Positions 14,501 through 31,930 of a stretch of 64,000 nucleotides of DNA are shown here, in pieces; the first letter of the stretch is position 1, and every line of letters starts with the position of its first letter. Below the pieces are notes generated by a model, which saw nothing but the letters and a program-made list of their open reading frames with translations, searched no databases and was not told where the DNA came from. Source of the stretch: Camarhynchus parvulus (lineage: Eukaryota; Chordata; Aves; Passeriformes; Thraupidae); NCBI RefSeq assembly GCF_901933205.1, contig NC_044582.1, positions 15,171,820 to 15,235,819 on the forward strand, written 5' to 3'. Both the position numbers and the translations under genes were made by a program.

Positions 14501-15223
14501 AGAGCCACCATCAGCCCATCATGCTGATGACCAGCTGATGAAATTCACAGCACAGTAAAAAGAATTTCTTACTGAGCGAGGGTCAGTGAGTGAGCAACAG
14601 CAGCTGAGAGCTTGTTTGTCTCAGGCATTGATCAGTGCATATTTTCAATCATCTGAAACATCATCCTGTTTGAAGCACTCACAGTCAGGAATTTATTTAG
14701 GACACCAAACCTCCAATATAAACGTGGTTGAATCCTGGAAGAAAAGTAACAGAGACAACAGCTTTGTGCCATTTCTTTTGTTTGTATAATTAATGTTCAA
14801 CATTAAGTGTTCACTGGGCTGACACATCCATGGTACCAGCAAAGTAAATTCATTCAGATGCAAACAGTTGCTCTTGTATTGTTTTTGGAGCTATTTGTAC
14901 ATTTGTTCAGCTCCCTGGTAATGCTTTAAAAGCTAATTAGTTTGAAAAGTAAACAAATATGCAAATATACATCAAGAAGTTCAGTTTGTTGTCTCTGATG
15001 TTTTGGGTTGAAAAAAACCAAGAATAGAGAACCATGACTTCACTGAATTACTGACAGTGCTGTGGTTTCTATTTCCTGTTGATACTTTCTTTATGCAGAC
15101 TAATTTTAAAATAATTGAAACCAATACTTCAATTCTAGATTTTTTTCAAAGACACAACTTTACAATTGACACTTAGATATAGACTCAGCAATGTCCAGTA
15201 ACTTATCAAAGGCAGTAATTAGT
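11514..15223. other. Non-coding DNA, no gene seen
   Basis: The longest open frame, on the minus strand at 12552-13022, has 156 codons rich in I, Y, F, S and L. It resembles a chance frame in A+T-rich DNA and I recognise no family. A strong pyrimidine tract ending in an AG at about 14271 looks like a splice acceptor, but what follows is A+T-rich with no coding character. Confidence 0.55.
11980..12029. repeat. 17-bp direct repeat, spacing 33
   Basis: The sequence TGGTTCACAAGACTGTG occurs at 11980-11996 and again, identical, at 12013-12029. The intervening 16 bases are not part of a longer array. This is consistent with a small local duplication. Confidence 0.8.
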
Positions 15224-15253
15224 GATGATGATGATGATGATGATAATAATAAT
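15224..15253. repeat. (GAT)n-(AAT)n compound microsatellite
   Basis: Seven GAT units run into three AAT-type units. The tract is uninterrupted and probably length-polymorphic. Confidence 0.85.
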
Positions 15254-18200
15254 TCATTACCTTGATATAAGGGAGCTCCTGGTTCACGTTTCTAAGGGAA
15301 CAGTCAGATCATAAAATCCTTAGTCAAAATTTATGCCAGGGGACCTCAGTATTCTCCAACATGACAATTATTTAGGATCTGATGCTATCTCACTGAATTA
15401 GAAAGTTTCTCACAAGATTGTCTCCTGGTCTCAGAAAGTCCTGCCATTAGATTCTTGTTCCAGAATCATTAATTCACTATTCCGTCTCTCAGTAGGACAC
15501 TGTGCTTGCACATCCATCTTTTAGAATGGTCTTTTAGTCTAAAATTGTGGTTCCAGCATGGCTGAATACTGTTTATTGATGTGGAAAAAAAAGTCTGATC
15601 CTGAAAGTATTAACATATATATTCAGGTATTGAAGAGGTGATTTGTCCCACAGAGAGAATTATGATTTTTAAATAAGAGAAGGGCTATGATGCATGAGAC
15701 TGTGAGGTGATTGCAATATCAAGGGAGTAGTAGGGAAAAAATGGACTTTCCAATTATTTTAGTAACCTTACTCACTTAATAGTATGTAAATTATTTTAAT
15801 TTATTTTGATGAAATTTGTGTAAGCAAAAGTATTTTTCTAGGTACATTAACTTATCAGAAAAAGAATTTCTGTGAAGTTTCCTGAAGGTTTCTTTTTTGT
15901 GGTGATTGAAACAAAACCCACGTCCTAAAGCTATTATTGTAGCAACAAGGGTTTTCTGGCTGCATTACTTGTTCACAGATGGTTAGCCTTTGACATGGCA
16001 ATGAGATTGTTCACTTCTGCAAGATGTTAGCACCGATCAATAAGAAAACTGTCTTACAGAGGGAGCACCTGTTTGTCAACCAAGGCTGCCTTAAAGGTAT
16101 TGCTGATATTACATTTTTGTTTGTTCAGTGGAAAGCCAGTAGTTTCTCTGGCTGCAGGGTTAAATTCCTTCTTTGTTAGTGTGCACTTTGATGGGAGAAG
16201 GCTCCCACTGGAGCAAGAGGGAACCCACATTTGCAGTGCTGGATAACTGGGTAGGCTGGGCTTGAAAATCTGTTTCTTTTGCTCCATTCAGGGCCATGGC
16301 TATTGCAAGTGCTAGTTTAGTTTTCTGCCAAGCAAAAAAGCATTTTTCAGGTTTTAAAAGAAATATTTGGGGATGGCTTTATCCACAGGAAATGGGGCCT
16401 CTGCCAATTTACCAGTGACAGTAAAATATGTGTTACAACACATAGCACTGAAGTACAAGGCTCATAATAAAAAGATTCAGAAAAATCTGAAGGCCCAGGA
16501 AATAATGTAAGTGTATCTAGGAAAAAAAGTGAACTAATATACATGAGGAAAAGAAGCATTCAAGGATTAATGCTGGGAAAACTGCCAGCTACTACAATGG
16601 GGATGGAAAAAATAGGAAAGTGATGGCATTTTCTCCTAGAGCAGGAGGTAATAGTGTCTTTCCTTGTTGAGAACACTGCTGGGAAGCACAGAGCACCATT
16701 TCAATTAGATATGGCATTCCTCTTCCATCTCAGATTGTTGGCTGGATTTTCTATTACAGAGCATCTGCCTCTGTTTCTACACCCTGTGTTTTATTCCTTG
16801 TCCATCTCCACAGTGCTGACGTGTCCAGACAACAATAATACCAATATATTTGGTAGTTTATACACTGATGATCAAATATTCTTGAAACTTTATTAACTTG
16901 TGCTGGTTGTCTATGTTTTAGTTAATAGTACTGAAGAGCTGAGTAGAGATAAATGCTGGATTGGGAAAATAAGGCAGATTTTCTCTCTTGAATGGAGACA
17001 ATAATGCTCATCCAATTTCCAGCACAGAATTTCTATCACTTTTAATAATCATGTAATTGTTATATAGTGGAATTCTAAAAACATCAGTGATGTCAGTGAT
17101 GCTGAGAAGAGCTGTGGACATCAGTAAGGTGATGAGCACAGGCTCGTGAAGAAAGGTGAAGTGAAGCAGCAAATGCACAGCTTGTCTAAGTGATGATAAT
17201 GATGGTGGGGGATGTGATGGCCATCAGAAACATATCTGACATCTGTAAATGGAGAACAGGGAATAGCTGTGTTCAGTTGGTCATAGCATCACAATTAGTG
17301 TTAATGAGGAAAACTGAGCAAAAGAAAACAGAACATTCTTTTTCTGTTCAGCCCAATGGTAGATCCCATTAAACACTAGAATGGCATCTTCAAAGGATCC
17401 CCTGTTGCACCAGCAGAAGTGCAATTGCTTAAATAATGAGAAAATAAATTGAGCAAGATGCTCATGAGTGTGTGGAGGGCAACATTTTGATACTGGGAAA
17501 GATTTGGGCAAGATGACCTTTTCTGCTTCTAATTACCAGCACAGCATTAAGGAGAGTTGGCAGAGCTGTCCTATTTCTAGTTTAGAGGCTTTTCCCAATT
17601 TATTTTATTTCTAGTGAAGGCCCAGTTTATAGCCAACATTATCCAAAGCTTTTAAGGCTGGAAAAGCAGGAGCTGAACTGAGGGGTCAGAGCACTGGGGT
17701 CGTTTCTCTGGGGGGGCTCACCTGGAGCTGGATCCTCATGAGCCCTGTGGGATGGAACTGAGCTCTCTGAAGCAAAACCTTGGGGTTTGAGTGAAATGGG
17801 GTTTTTCCAGCTGGCTCAAAAGTGGACTGAGCTGGACATGAATCAGGACAAGTCTAAGAGCTGAGGGAAAAGGGACCCTTTGGAGGCATTGCTGGAATTA
17901 GGACAGAATCACCGAGTCTGCAGCACATCAGAGGGGCTGCTTCTCCTCAGGAAGCTGCAGCACCTGCACAGGACATGTGCCTGTGTCTTTTTCCTTTTTG
18001 CATAATTTCCCTGGAACAGATCACTTGGATTATTTTGGAACAAAAGTTGAATTTTTTTTTATCTTAATGCAAAATGGTTTCTTTGTGACCATAAGAGACA
18101 TAGCTCAAATAATTCCTTACTTCCTTCTTTGTCTGGACTTCAGCTTTGAAGACACTTTCTCATTTCTGGGGATGGTGTCAGTGTGGTGTAGTTTATTTGC

Positions 18201-18799
18201 TGTAGTACTATATAGGAAACTGGGAATCATTTGCTAAAATTACTTAAGTTGCATAGTTGAGTTATGTGAATTATAACACATGCTGAGACAGGGATTTTAT
18301 CTTGAATTGAAATTTGTTGACATTGGCCAGTGAAATGTCAGTGTTTTTCATCAAAAAGATTTTAGTTTTTAAAGAAATCTGCTTTAAAAGCAACTTTTAA
18401 TTGAAAAATCGGATTCCAAATTTTCTTAGATAGTGTTTGGATGAATACTGATCATCACCAAGGGTAAACAGGGGACAGAAAAATAAATGTGTTTTCTGCC
18501 TGGCCTCTTAGGTTCTGCTAACTGCAGAGCTCCCTGTTTACAGCTTCTGTTTAACTAATAAAAAATAAACTAATATTAATTTCAACCCAGTGTTGTAATG
18601 TCACATGTTGCTTTCAAAGTAGGAAATTATTTGCTCACTACACTTCCTGTATTTCCACTGGAGTATGCAGCCCTTTTTATTCACATTATGAAGGAACAGA
18701 GTGCACTGGATTGCACATGTATTCAAAGGAGCAGTACAAATCTGAACAGCAGCCAGGTGATCAGTTATTGGGAGGCAGTACTGCATTGTGTTGTTCATC

Positions 18800-19210
18800 A
18801 GGAGCTTCCAGAGAGAAGAGAAAGAAATTGCCAGAGAGAGAAACATTCAATGCAGTTGAAAATAAAAAGGTAAAGAGGAAGAGAGAGAGAGTGGGGAACC
18901 AGAATAAATCAGGGTTACAATTGTATGCAGAGAGCTGGGGTGGAAAGACAGAGCAAATCATGGTGGCAAGAATAAAATATTGCTCATCAACAGAAATAGG
19001 GAGGAGAGAGACATCAAAACAGAGAGACTCATGCAAAAAAAAAAGGCAGCTCAGGATAGTGACTATGGAAAATGTAGGAGAAGAGAGGTTTGGGAAGAGA
19101 TTAAAGTAATATAGAAAAAGAGAAAATCAATCAGACTTGCTTTGTTTGAGATGAACTTCACCAGAACAAAACCAAAAGAAGAAAATAAGAGGTGCCAAAA
19201 GATATCATTA
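18800..19210 (+). other. Purine-rich strand-asymmetric tract
   Basis: Over about 400 bases the plus strand is dominated by A and G, with GAGAGAGA runs near 18880-18891 and an A run near 19035. This bias keeps a lysine/arginine/glutamate-rich frame of 132 codons open at 18711-19109, which I treat as a composition artefact. Such tracts can adopt triplex-like structures; that is general knowledge and not shown here. Confidence 0.4.
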
Positions 19211-19458
19211 AATAAAATATTTCCATTGTCCTCTCCCTTAAAATTTCAGTGAGGAGGAGGCAACTGCCCTCCCACTATATTTTAGACACAGTAGTGGCTG
19301 CCTTGATTGTTAAATTTTGAAAACTGTATGGTCTGAGTTCCACTTCATCCTCTGCTTTCTCCTCTTCCTCAGCCATAGTTTGGTCCTGACCAGAAGTCAA
19401 ACAGCTCAATCATGCTTCAGTCTGGAGGGAATAGATCATTGTGAGGGGGAATTTTTAA

Positions 19459-19570
19459 ACTTGCTAATGCATAACCACAGCCGAGTAGCCTGAAAGTTAA
19501 AATAGATTGAGAGAGAATTCCTTGAGTTGTTAATTCATAACTGAAGTATAGTAGTCTGAAAGTTAAAATA
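19459..19570. repeat. Diverged 46-bp tandem duplication, period 66
   Basis: Positions 19459-19504 and 19525-19570 align without gaps at 36 of 46 bases. Both end in the identical CTGAAAGTTAAAATA. The roughly 22% divergence indicates an old local duplication. It is not a known repeat family to my knowledge. Confidence 0.65.
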
Positions 19571-20065
19571 TTGCTGCTCACATACCCAGCTCCTAACATT
19601 TACTGAAGTGCTTGACTGTGCTTGAAGCTAAATAAGGTTCAGAAATGAGTGTTCTATAAATTCCTTAGGCTGGAGAATTCCAGGTTCTTCTGCTATGGAT
19701 AATGAGTGCAGTGTAAAATGCTTTCCATGCAAAAACAACTGATTGCTTCTGAGCCTTTGGTCCCATCCTCTGTCCTTGTGCACCAGTGTGCAGCCAGTTC
19801 CTGGCAGAGGAATGGTTTTCTGCTCCAATGCAGGACCAGCTGCTGGCAGTCACGGTATGAATAATTCCAGAAATATATGGGGTGGGATAATGGGCACACT
19901 TGTCCACTGGAAAATGCCTGGGAAGTGATTGCCTGGCATTGCTCAGTGCTGCAGAGGACAGGATTTACTGCTGCTGCTGCTCATCACACACAGCTCCTTA
20001 CAGTGACTTTTGCTTGCACGTGCTGTAACTTGCAGTCTTTGTTTTCCTTCTCATGGATTTTGTAG

Positions 20066-20123
20066 GATGGGGTCAACCCCGTAGATGAAAATGTTGTTGC
20101 CACCATGGCTAGTCAATGCATCC
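20066..20123 (+). other. Candidate 58-bp exon with strong splice signals
   Basis: A pyrimidine-rich stretch ending in TTTTGTAG precedes this segment. A possible branch site, CTGTAAC, lies about 37 bases before the AG, and the segment ends at a near-consensus donor, GTAAGAGA. Only one of the three plus frames is open across it; it reads DGVNPVDENVVATMASQCI. In that same frame there is an ATG at 20105-20107 in the ideal context GCCACCATGG. It could be an internal coding exon, a first coding exon joined to upstream leader, or chance. I do not recognise the peptide, and I see no matching neighbour exon in the window. The frame would otherwise run past the donor and stop about 25 codons later. Confidence 0.2.
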
Positions 20124-23100
20124 GTAAGAGATCCCATTACAAACACTTTGATCCCACACTGATTTCTCAGTTTTATACATTGGCCAAATTTGTTTAGACC
20201 CATTCCTTCCTGTTATTTTATTTATTGCCATTCACTGGAAGATTAATGCAGCCTGTACTCTGGTTATAATTCTCTCTATCAGTCTGTCTGTAGTATCTGT
20301 GCAATCCCAGCTCTTCATCACTGTGCATTCTTTATGGATCACATTATTTTCACCACTCCTTATCTAACTGCTTCATAAAAGCATCTCACACATTTATAAA
20401 GCATGACAAGAGCATTACCATAAACTATGCCACTGTGCTCAGAAACACATCATAGGCTCTCCATAGGCTAATCACCTTAGTGGATACAATTATCTGGGGA
20501 TGAATTTATCTGCAACCATCATATCAAAAGATGGACTGTATAGAACAACATTGCTTTGCTTTTCCACAAGGATTTAAGATCCCTGAATCATTTTGGGATG
20601 ACTCAAAGCCTGGGTTTGAAAGTTGGTTTTTGTGGAGCTGCTTTGTACTTGGTGGATTATTTTATAAATATTTTTTTAAATCCTGAAAGTGTGACATTTT
20701 CATGTACCATATGAAAAATTCAAAGGGTGCATCATGAGCATAATAAGAAATTTGGAGTCTCTTTTAAGGCTGAAGAGAAAATTAATACGGTTTTCCAGTT
20801 TGGAGAAGTTTGGAGATGAAGGTATTCAGTAAATGTATTAGGCAGTTTTAGAGATCTGGTGCTTGGGGAAAGCCTGTTGGGCATAAGTCAGACTCTGGCA
20901 GGACCAAGCTATGCTTGCATATTAGACATAGAATAATTTCTAAATCCTTTCTTAGTAACCATTTCTCATGCACATTCCTATATTCATTTCTCATCAGCAG
21001 CTGTAACTGAATTACTTATTTCTTATCAACTTAATTATTCCATCCAGAAAGAGAGTTGTCCTGTCTTTCATTGTGTGTTTTTCCTGAAACTTAACACTGA
21101 TTCTTTGGGTGTCTTTTGCTGGCAGCGTTTAGAAAAACATTTTGAGGTTCCAAGAACAATATTCTGTGGTTCACTCAAATTTTATTGTGAGGATATTTTC
21201 AGGCCTAATTCCACTCTGGATTTTCACTGTTCTCTGGCAAGGAACTAGAGATGTCAATGTTGGAAATGTTCATTTCAGTTCAGCATCAGAAATCTGCATT
21301 TCTCCACAGCTTTGATATCTAGAAAATTTGTTCTGGGCAAGAATTGTGCAGCTGCAAAGCAACGATCAGAACAGCACAGCAGGTTTTTTTAATCTCTAGT
21401 TTATACTGCTGCCTGCAGTTTAACTTATAGGAGGAGCACTGCTTAAATGCAAGCACATTACATCTATTTTGTCCAAACTCGGGTTTTTTATCCTCTCTGA
21501 CATATCAAATATTAAATTTTCCAAACCACCCAAGTGACTAAGAGCATGATTTTTTTTTTTAAGGTACTTACAAGATTTTATGCTCAGCCTTACTGGCATA
21601 CATCATTTAGAGCAAGACATCCTATTTACAAGTGATATAGACTTCTAGGAGTGTCATATCTCACTGAAAGTCAATGAAATTTAAAATCATAATGCTTATT
21701 ACTCTTTGATATGGAACTTCAGTTATTTCTCAAAAGTAACATTCTTCTCTTTCTGAATTAAGTCCTGCCTCTTCACACACATCTCTTAATGGCATTCCAG
21801 AGCTGTAAATCCCACCAAGACTTCTAATTTCTAACCTCCATTTCTCAAAGTTCCTGTAAGTTGGCCTCCCTTTGAAGTAAAAAAAAAATCTCATTAAAAG
21901 ACTGAAGATCCTCACTAAGAGAGCATTGGATTCTTGCCTGCCTTGTGAGTTGCATGTCTGGGGTTTGTAGTCCATCAATAGAGGAGTGCTGATAGTCCTT
22001 AGTATAATTCCCTTGGCACACTCCCTGTGACAAAAAAGCAATCAGTCCTCTGGGGAGTGGCAGGGACAGCTCCACACACAAGGAGGTGGGATTTTCTCAT
22101 AGATTCTGTCTGTTTGGGGGTACATTTTACACAGGCATGCACAATGCTAATCAAAACTACTCATAACCCTGCTTAAATAAGAGCTGGGAGCAGATTCCTC
22201 ATCAGCATTCCTCCCCAGCCACCCTTGCCCTGTTGCCCTCCTCTCCTTCCTCGGCCTTGCTGGTTATTTCTCTTTCTTTGGAGCTGCACTGTGCCAGAGG
22301 CAGGAGCTGCTAGAAGGCTGCCTTCTTGTTCTGGAGACCATTTTCACTTTTGATTCATCTGTAAGAGGAATTTTTTTTATTATTATTATTTTTTAATATG
22401 CATAAGAATAAGGTCCCGCGCAAATTTCTCAGGAGATCAATTTGCAAGGCTCTTTAGTAGAAAAACCTATTCTCTGGTGTGTGTATTGGTTTGATATGGA
22501 AATCCATAAGCCAGCCCGAGATACAGGCACAGCTCACATGCTGGTGTGCTCTGGGTTTTCCTTGTGAATTCAAGAGCAGATTCCATATCCTTTCTCCTTT
22601 ACAGAAAATAGGTATTTTTAATTTCTGTGAATAAACCAGTTTGTGAGGATCAGAGTCTATTCTATTCTGGGTGTAAGTATAAGAATCTGTAAATCTCTCA
22701 GATAGAAGCCTCCTGTGGCGGATGGCAAAGAGCATTAGTAGAAAATTGTAAAAGACTACAAATCCTTGTGCTAATTAGAGCTTTGCATATCCTTGCTTCC
22801 CCTATTATACTGAATAGGAAATAAAATACAAATGGAAAAAAACCCTTAATATTAAATTGAAATATTAACATTCTGCTGAACAAAATATTTTAAAGATTTT
22901 ATTTTCCCGTAGAAGTTATTTTGTTTTTAATTTTTGCAGAAAAGTTTGATTTCATTAAAATGGCCATTTCTGTCAAGATTACTCTCAGAAACTTAAGAGT
23001 TTCTAAGATAAATAACCAGTGATGCCTGTGAGAATGCACATTGCCCCTTTTAGCCCAGGAATTTTCACAGGTAGCTGACCTGCTTGGTCCAGCAGCTCTT

Positions 23101-24384
23101 CTCCAAATTCTGACCATGAGCCAGCACAAAGCAAGACAATCTCATTATTTGCCTTGCTCCAAATGGGGATGCTGTGCCATGGCACAGGAGCTGGTGCCTC
23201 GACCTGCAGGGATGTGTTGCACCATCCCATGGGCTCTGTCCTGGGACCTCTCAGAGCTGGGACTTGCAGGAGTGCTCTTTAAGTGACCTGGACATCAGAA
23301 AAACCACAGGAGGCTTTTAAAGTGTAACACAAGGTGCATTTCCAAGGGAAAACAAATTTTACTAGCCATGGTCCTCTTGTTCTGGTTTTTTTTTTTTGTA
23401 GAGAAGCAGCAGTTTCTTTAAGGGGGTACCCTGTGTCTCCAGAACCCTTTCACAGCAGCAGCATTTGAGAAAATAATATCCCAACCCAAAACTTAATGAC
23501 CCACAGTGGGAGTCACTTATGTTGCTGCTGTTGCATAGAATCTTCCCAAAATGAAAATTATAATATAGATTTTGCATAATGAACAGCAAAATACTGAATA
23601 TCAATCAAAATAGAAATATAGGGAACAGACCAGTGCAGTCTATGCTGATCCACTGGGATAAAAAAATCCACTGTATATCAGGGGACTTGCAGAGCATGTG
23701 TGGAGCATTCCAAATTCTCATAGTTATGGTAATTCCACATCTAAATAATAACTCATCAATTTATTTGTATCTGTTATCATAATGGAAAATAATTAAGGAG
23801 TAATGCTGATGGGTTATACTTAGGTCAATTTTTTGGTGGTGCCTTTGTGTTACATCAGGTTTATGAGCCAAGTTCAGCTGTTTTGTGACTTCATTGATGG
23901 CAGTTAACCTTGACCTTGTGAAAAGGAGTGAAAACCCTAAGTCTTCTCTGATTGCTCTGAAAATGCATCCTATAAGCCTGATCCTTTTCCTTCTGGAGCA
24001 GATGAACAATGTTAGAGGATTATATGTAAAAGAAAAATTGGAGTGTAATTGCACTGTGGCTATGAGGAGTCTTTTATTTGTTCACTTGTGAAGTGGCTCG
24101 TGGTGTAGCATGGGACTTTGTTTTTCCATCTGTTACATATTCCTGTCAGAAGTAAAAATGTTGCTTTGTAAGTTCCATAGTTGTGGCTTATTATTTCTTA
24201 AAGTAAAGTATAGTATTTTCCCCTGTGCACACTGTAGTCTGCAGTTCTGGCACATTAGCTGGCATAAACATTTTGATTAAAGCTTATGAATGTATTAATT
24301 ACACCTGGGAAGTTTCCAAAGCTTATTCAAACTGAAAACTCTTTAAACTGCAGCCCCCAAATCTGAATTCTTTATAGTAAATGT
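20124..24384. other. Non-coding DNA, no gene seen
   Basis: A+T-rich sequence with a T run at 23386-23397. The short frames near 21730-22081 and 22899-23286 have no recognisable domains. No named interspersed repeat was found by eye. Confidence 0.55.
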
Positions 24385-24408
24385 AAAAAAAAAAAAAAAA
24401 AGGGGGGG
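24385..24408. repeat. A17-G7 homopolymer junction
   Basis: Seventeen A are followed directly by seven G. No retroposon body is visible upstream of the A run: there is no poly(A) signal in the preceding 30 bases and no recognisable gene sequence. I call it a simple repeat. Confidence 0.8.
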
Positions 24409-25300
24409 CTGTCACAGGGTTGTTCTTCCTTTCTTTCCTTTGTTGTATGAAGACATGGGGTGGAGACCATGCAAATTTTTATACCCATTCATTTCTGGGA
24501 GCAATTTTTCAGCAAGTCTACAAGTGTCTGAAGAATTTTTGCTGTCACGTTGTTAAACATTTGCTTGGAGTCTATAGAATTTAAATTCTCTCCTAAATTT
24601 TCTCTGTTCTCCTAGGTCTAGCAGCAGCATCTGTATATACTTAAGCACTTTCAGAATAACATATGGGTCCATGACCTTAGCAGGATGATAGCACTGGCAC
24701 TTCCACTGGCTACTTGAAGCTGTTACAAATAAATAGAGCTACCACAAACCAGCTATAGTCCTAATGAACTGTCTGGAAATGTTGATAAAATTGGTCCATA
24801 GGATTTCTTTTGTTCATATTCCCATGGTGAATCACCAGTGGTGCAACAGAGGCAGAATTTGGCCGGCAAAGCCCATGATGTTATTTGGGCACCATTATTT
24901 TTTTTGCAAGTAGCAGGAACAGGTTCTTACAGCAACCTTCATCTGGATTAGGCTGTGAGGTGCATTTGCAATGAGCTAGAAGCAAATGGAATAGAGGATC
25001 TGAATTCTAAAATCACTGGGTTTGTGACCCTGAGAAGAAAGGCACATCTTATCTGTCAGCCAGCTCTGCCAGTGCCAAACAGCCCAAGAAGTCTCACCAA
25101 AGCTCTGCTCTGCCCATGCATTCATACACACACGCATTCATTATGATTGACCTGCCCTAGGAAGGTCCATTAAGTGGAACTCATTTCAAGCACAGATGGT
25201 CCTGAATAGCTTAATGTCTGTCTGGTGGCCAGAATAAGTGAATTCTTGATGGCCTTAGACTTCTGATCACATACATGCAGCCAAGGAGGAAATGAAAACA
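24409..25300. other. Non-coding DNA, nothing recognised
   Basis: No gene or named repeat. A short CACACACACG stretch lies at about 25127-25136. Confidence 0.5.
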
Positions 25301-25321
25301 TGTTTATCATTTTGATAAACA
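25301..25321. promoter_or_regulatory. Inverted repeat with forkhead-like cores
   Basis: TGTTTATCA and TGATAAACA form perfect 9-bp inverted arms around a TTT loop. Each arm contains TGTTTAT (or its complement ATAAACA), which fits the degenerate forkhead-family core. This may be a palindromic FOX-type binding site or a chance hairpin. The sequence shows the symmetry; function is inference. Confidence 0.25.
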
Positions 25322-31288
<5,967 letters not shown>

Positions 31289-31930
31289 CACGACTGCAGT
31301 AAAAGCGGCCGCAAAGTGCGACCGTCGTAAAGCGCGACTGTCGTAAAAACTGCCGTAAAGCGCGACTGTCGTAAAACTGCCGTAAAGCACGACTGTCATA
31401 AGAGCGGCCATAAAGCGCGACTGTCGTAAAACTGCCGTAAAGCGCGACTGTCGTAAAAGGTGTCGTAAAAGCACGACTGTCGTAAAAACTGCCGTAAAGC
31501 GCGACTGTCGTAAAAGTGTCCTAAGGCGCAATTGTCGTAAAAGGTGCCGTAAAGCGCGACTGTCGCGAAAGGTGCCGTAAAGCGCGACTGTCGTAGAAGG
31601 TGCTGTGAAGCGCGACTGTCGTAAAGAATGCCGTAAAGCGCGACTGGTCTCAAACCGCGACTGTCGTAAAAGGTGTCGTAAAGTGCGACTGTCGTAAAAG
31701 GTGTCGTAAAGCGCGACTGACGTAAAGGTGCCGTGAATCGCGACTGTCGTAAAGCGGCCGTAAAGCGTGACTGTCGTAAAAGGTGTCGTAAAGCGCGACT
31801 GACGTAAAGGTGCCGTGAATCGCGACTGTCGTAAAGCGGCCGTAAAGCGCGACTGTCGTAAAAGGTGACGTAAAGCGCGATTGATGTAAAAGGTGTCGTA
31901 AAGCGCGATTGTCGTAAAAGGTGCTGTAGT
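31289..31930. repeat. CpG-rich minisatellite, 24 units of about 28 bp
   Basis: I can divide this block into 24 consecutive units. Twenty-two are 27-29 bp long; the units starting at 31317 and 31639 are shortened to 16 and 17 bp. A typical unit begins CGCGACTGTCGTAAAA and ends GGTGCCGTAAAG. Each full consensus unit has four CpG, about one per seven bases, in an otherwise CpG-poor window. The two halves resemble each other (TGTCGTAAAA and TGCCGTAAAG), suggesting an older dimer of about 14 bp. Units starting at 31712, 31739, 31794 and 31821 show a higher-order duplication: 31712-31765 is repeated exactly at 31794-31847. The first unit contains GCGGCCGC. Minus-strand frames of about 85-139 codons through it result from the repeat and are not genes. 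Confidence 0.95.

Larger units (their letters stand above)
15254..20065. other. Non-coding DNA with a GC-richer patch and a purine tract
   Basis: No gene is supported. A GC-richer patch with GGGGGGG at about 17710-17717 spans roughly 17640-17960 but matches no repeat family that I know. A purine-rich strand follows at about 18800-19210 and a diverged tandem duplication at 19459-19570; both are listed separately. Confidence 0.55.

Noticed and set aside
18711..19109. 132-codon K/R/E-rich frame
   Set aside because: Kept open by the purine-rich strand; low complexity.
24385..24408. A17-G7 as the tail of a processed pseudogene
   Set aside because: No poly(A) signal at the expected distance and no gene-like body upstream.
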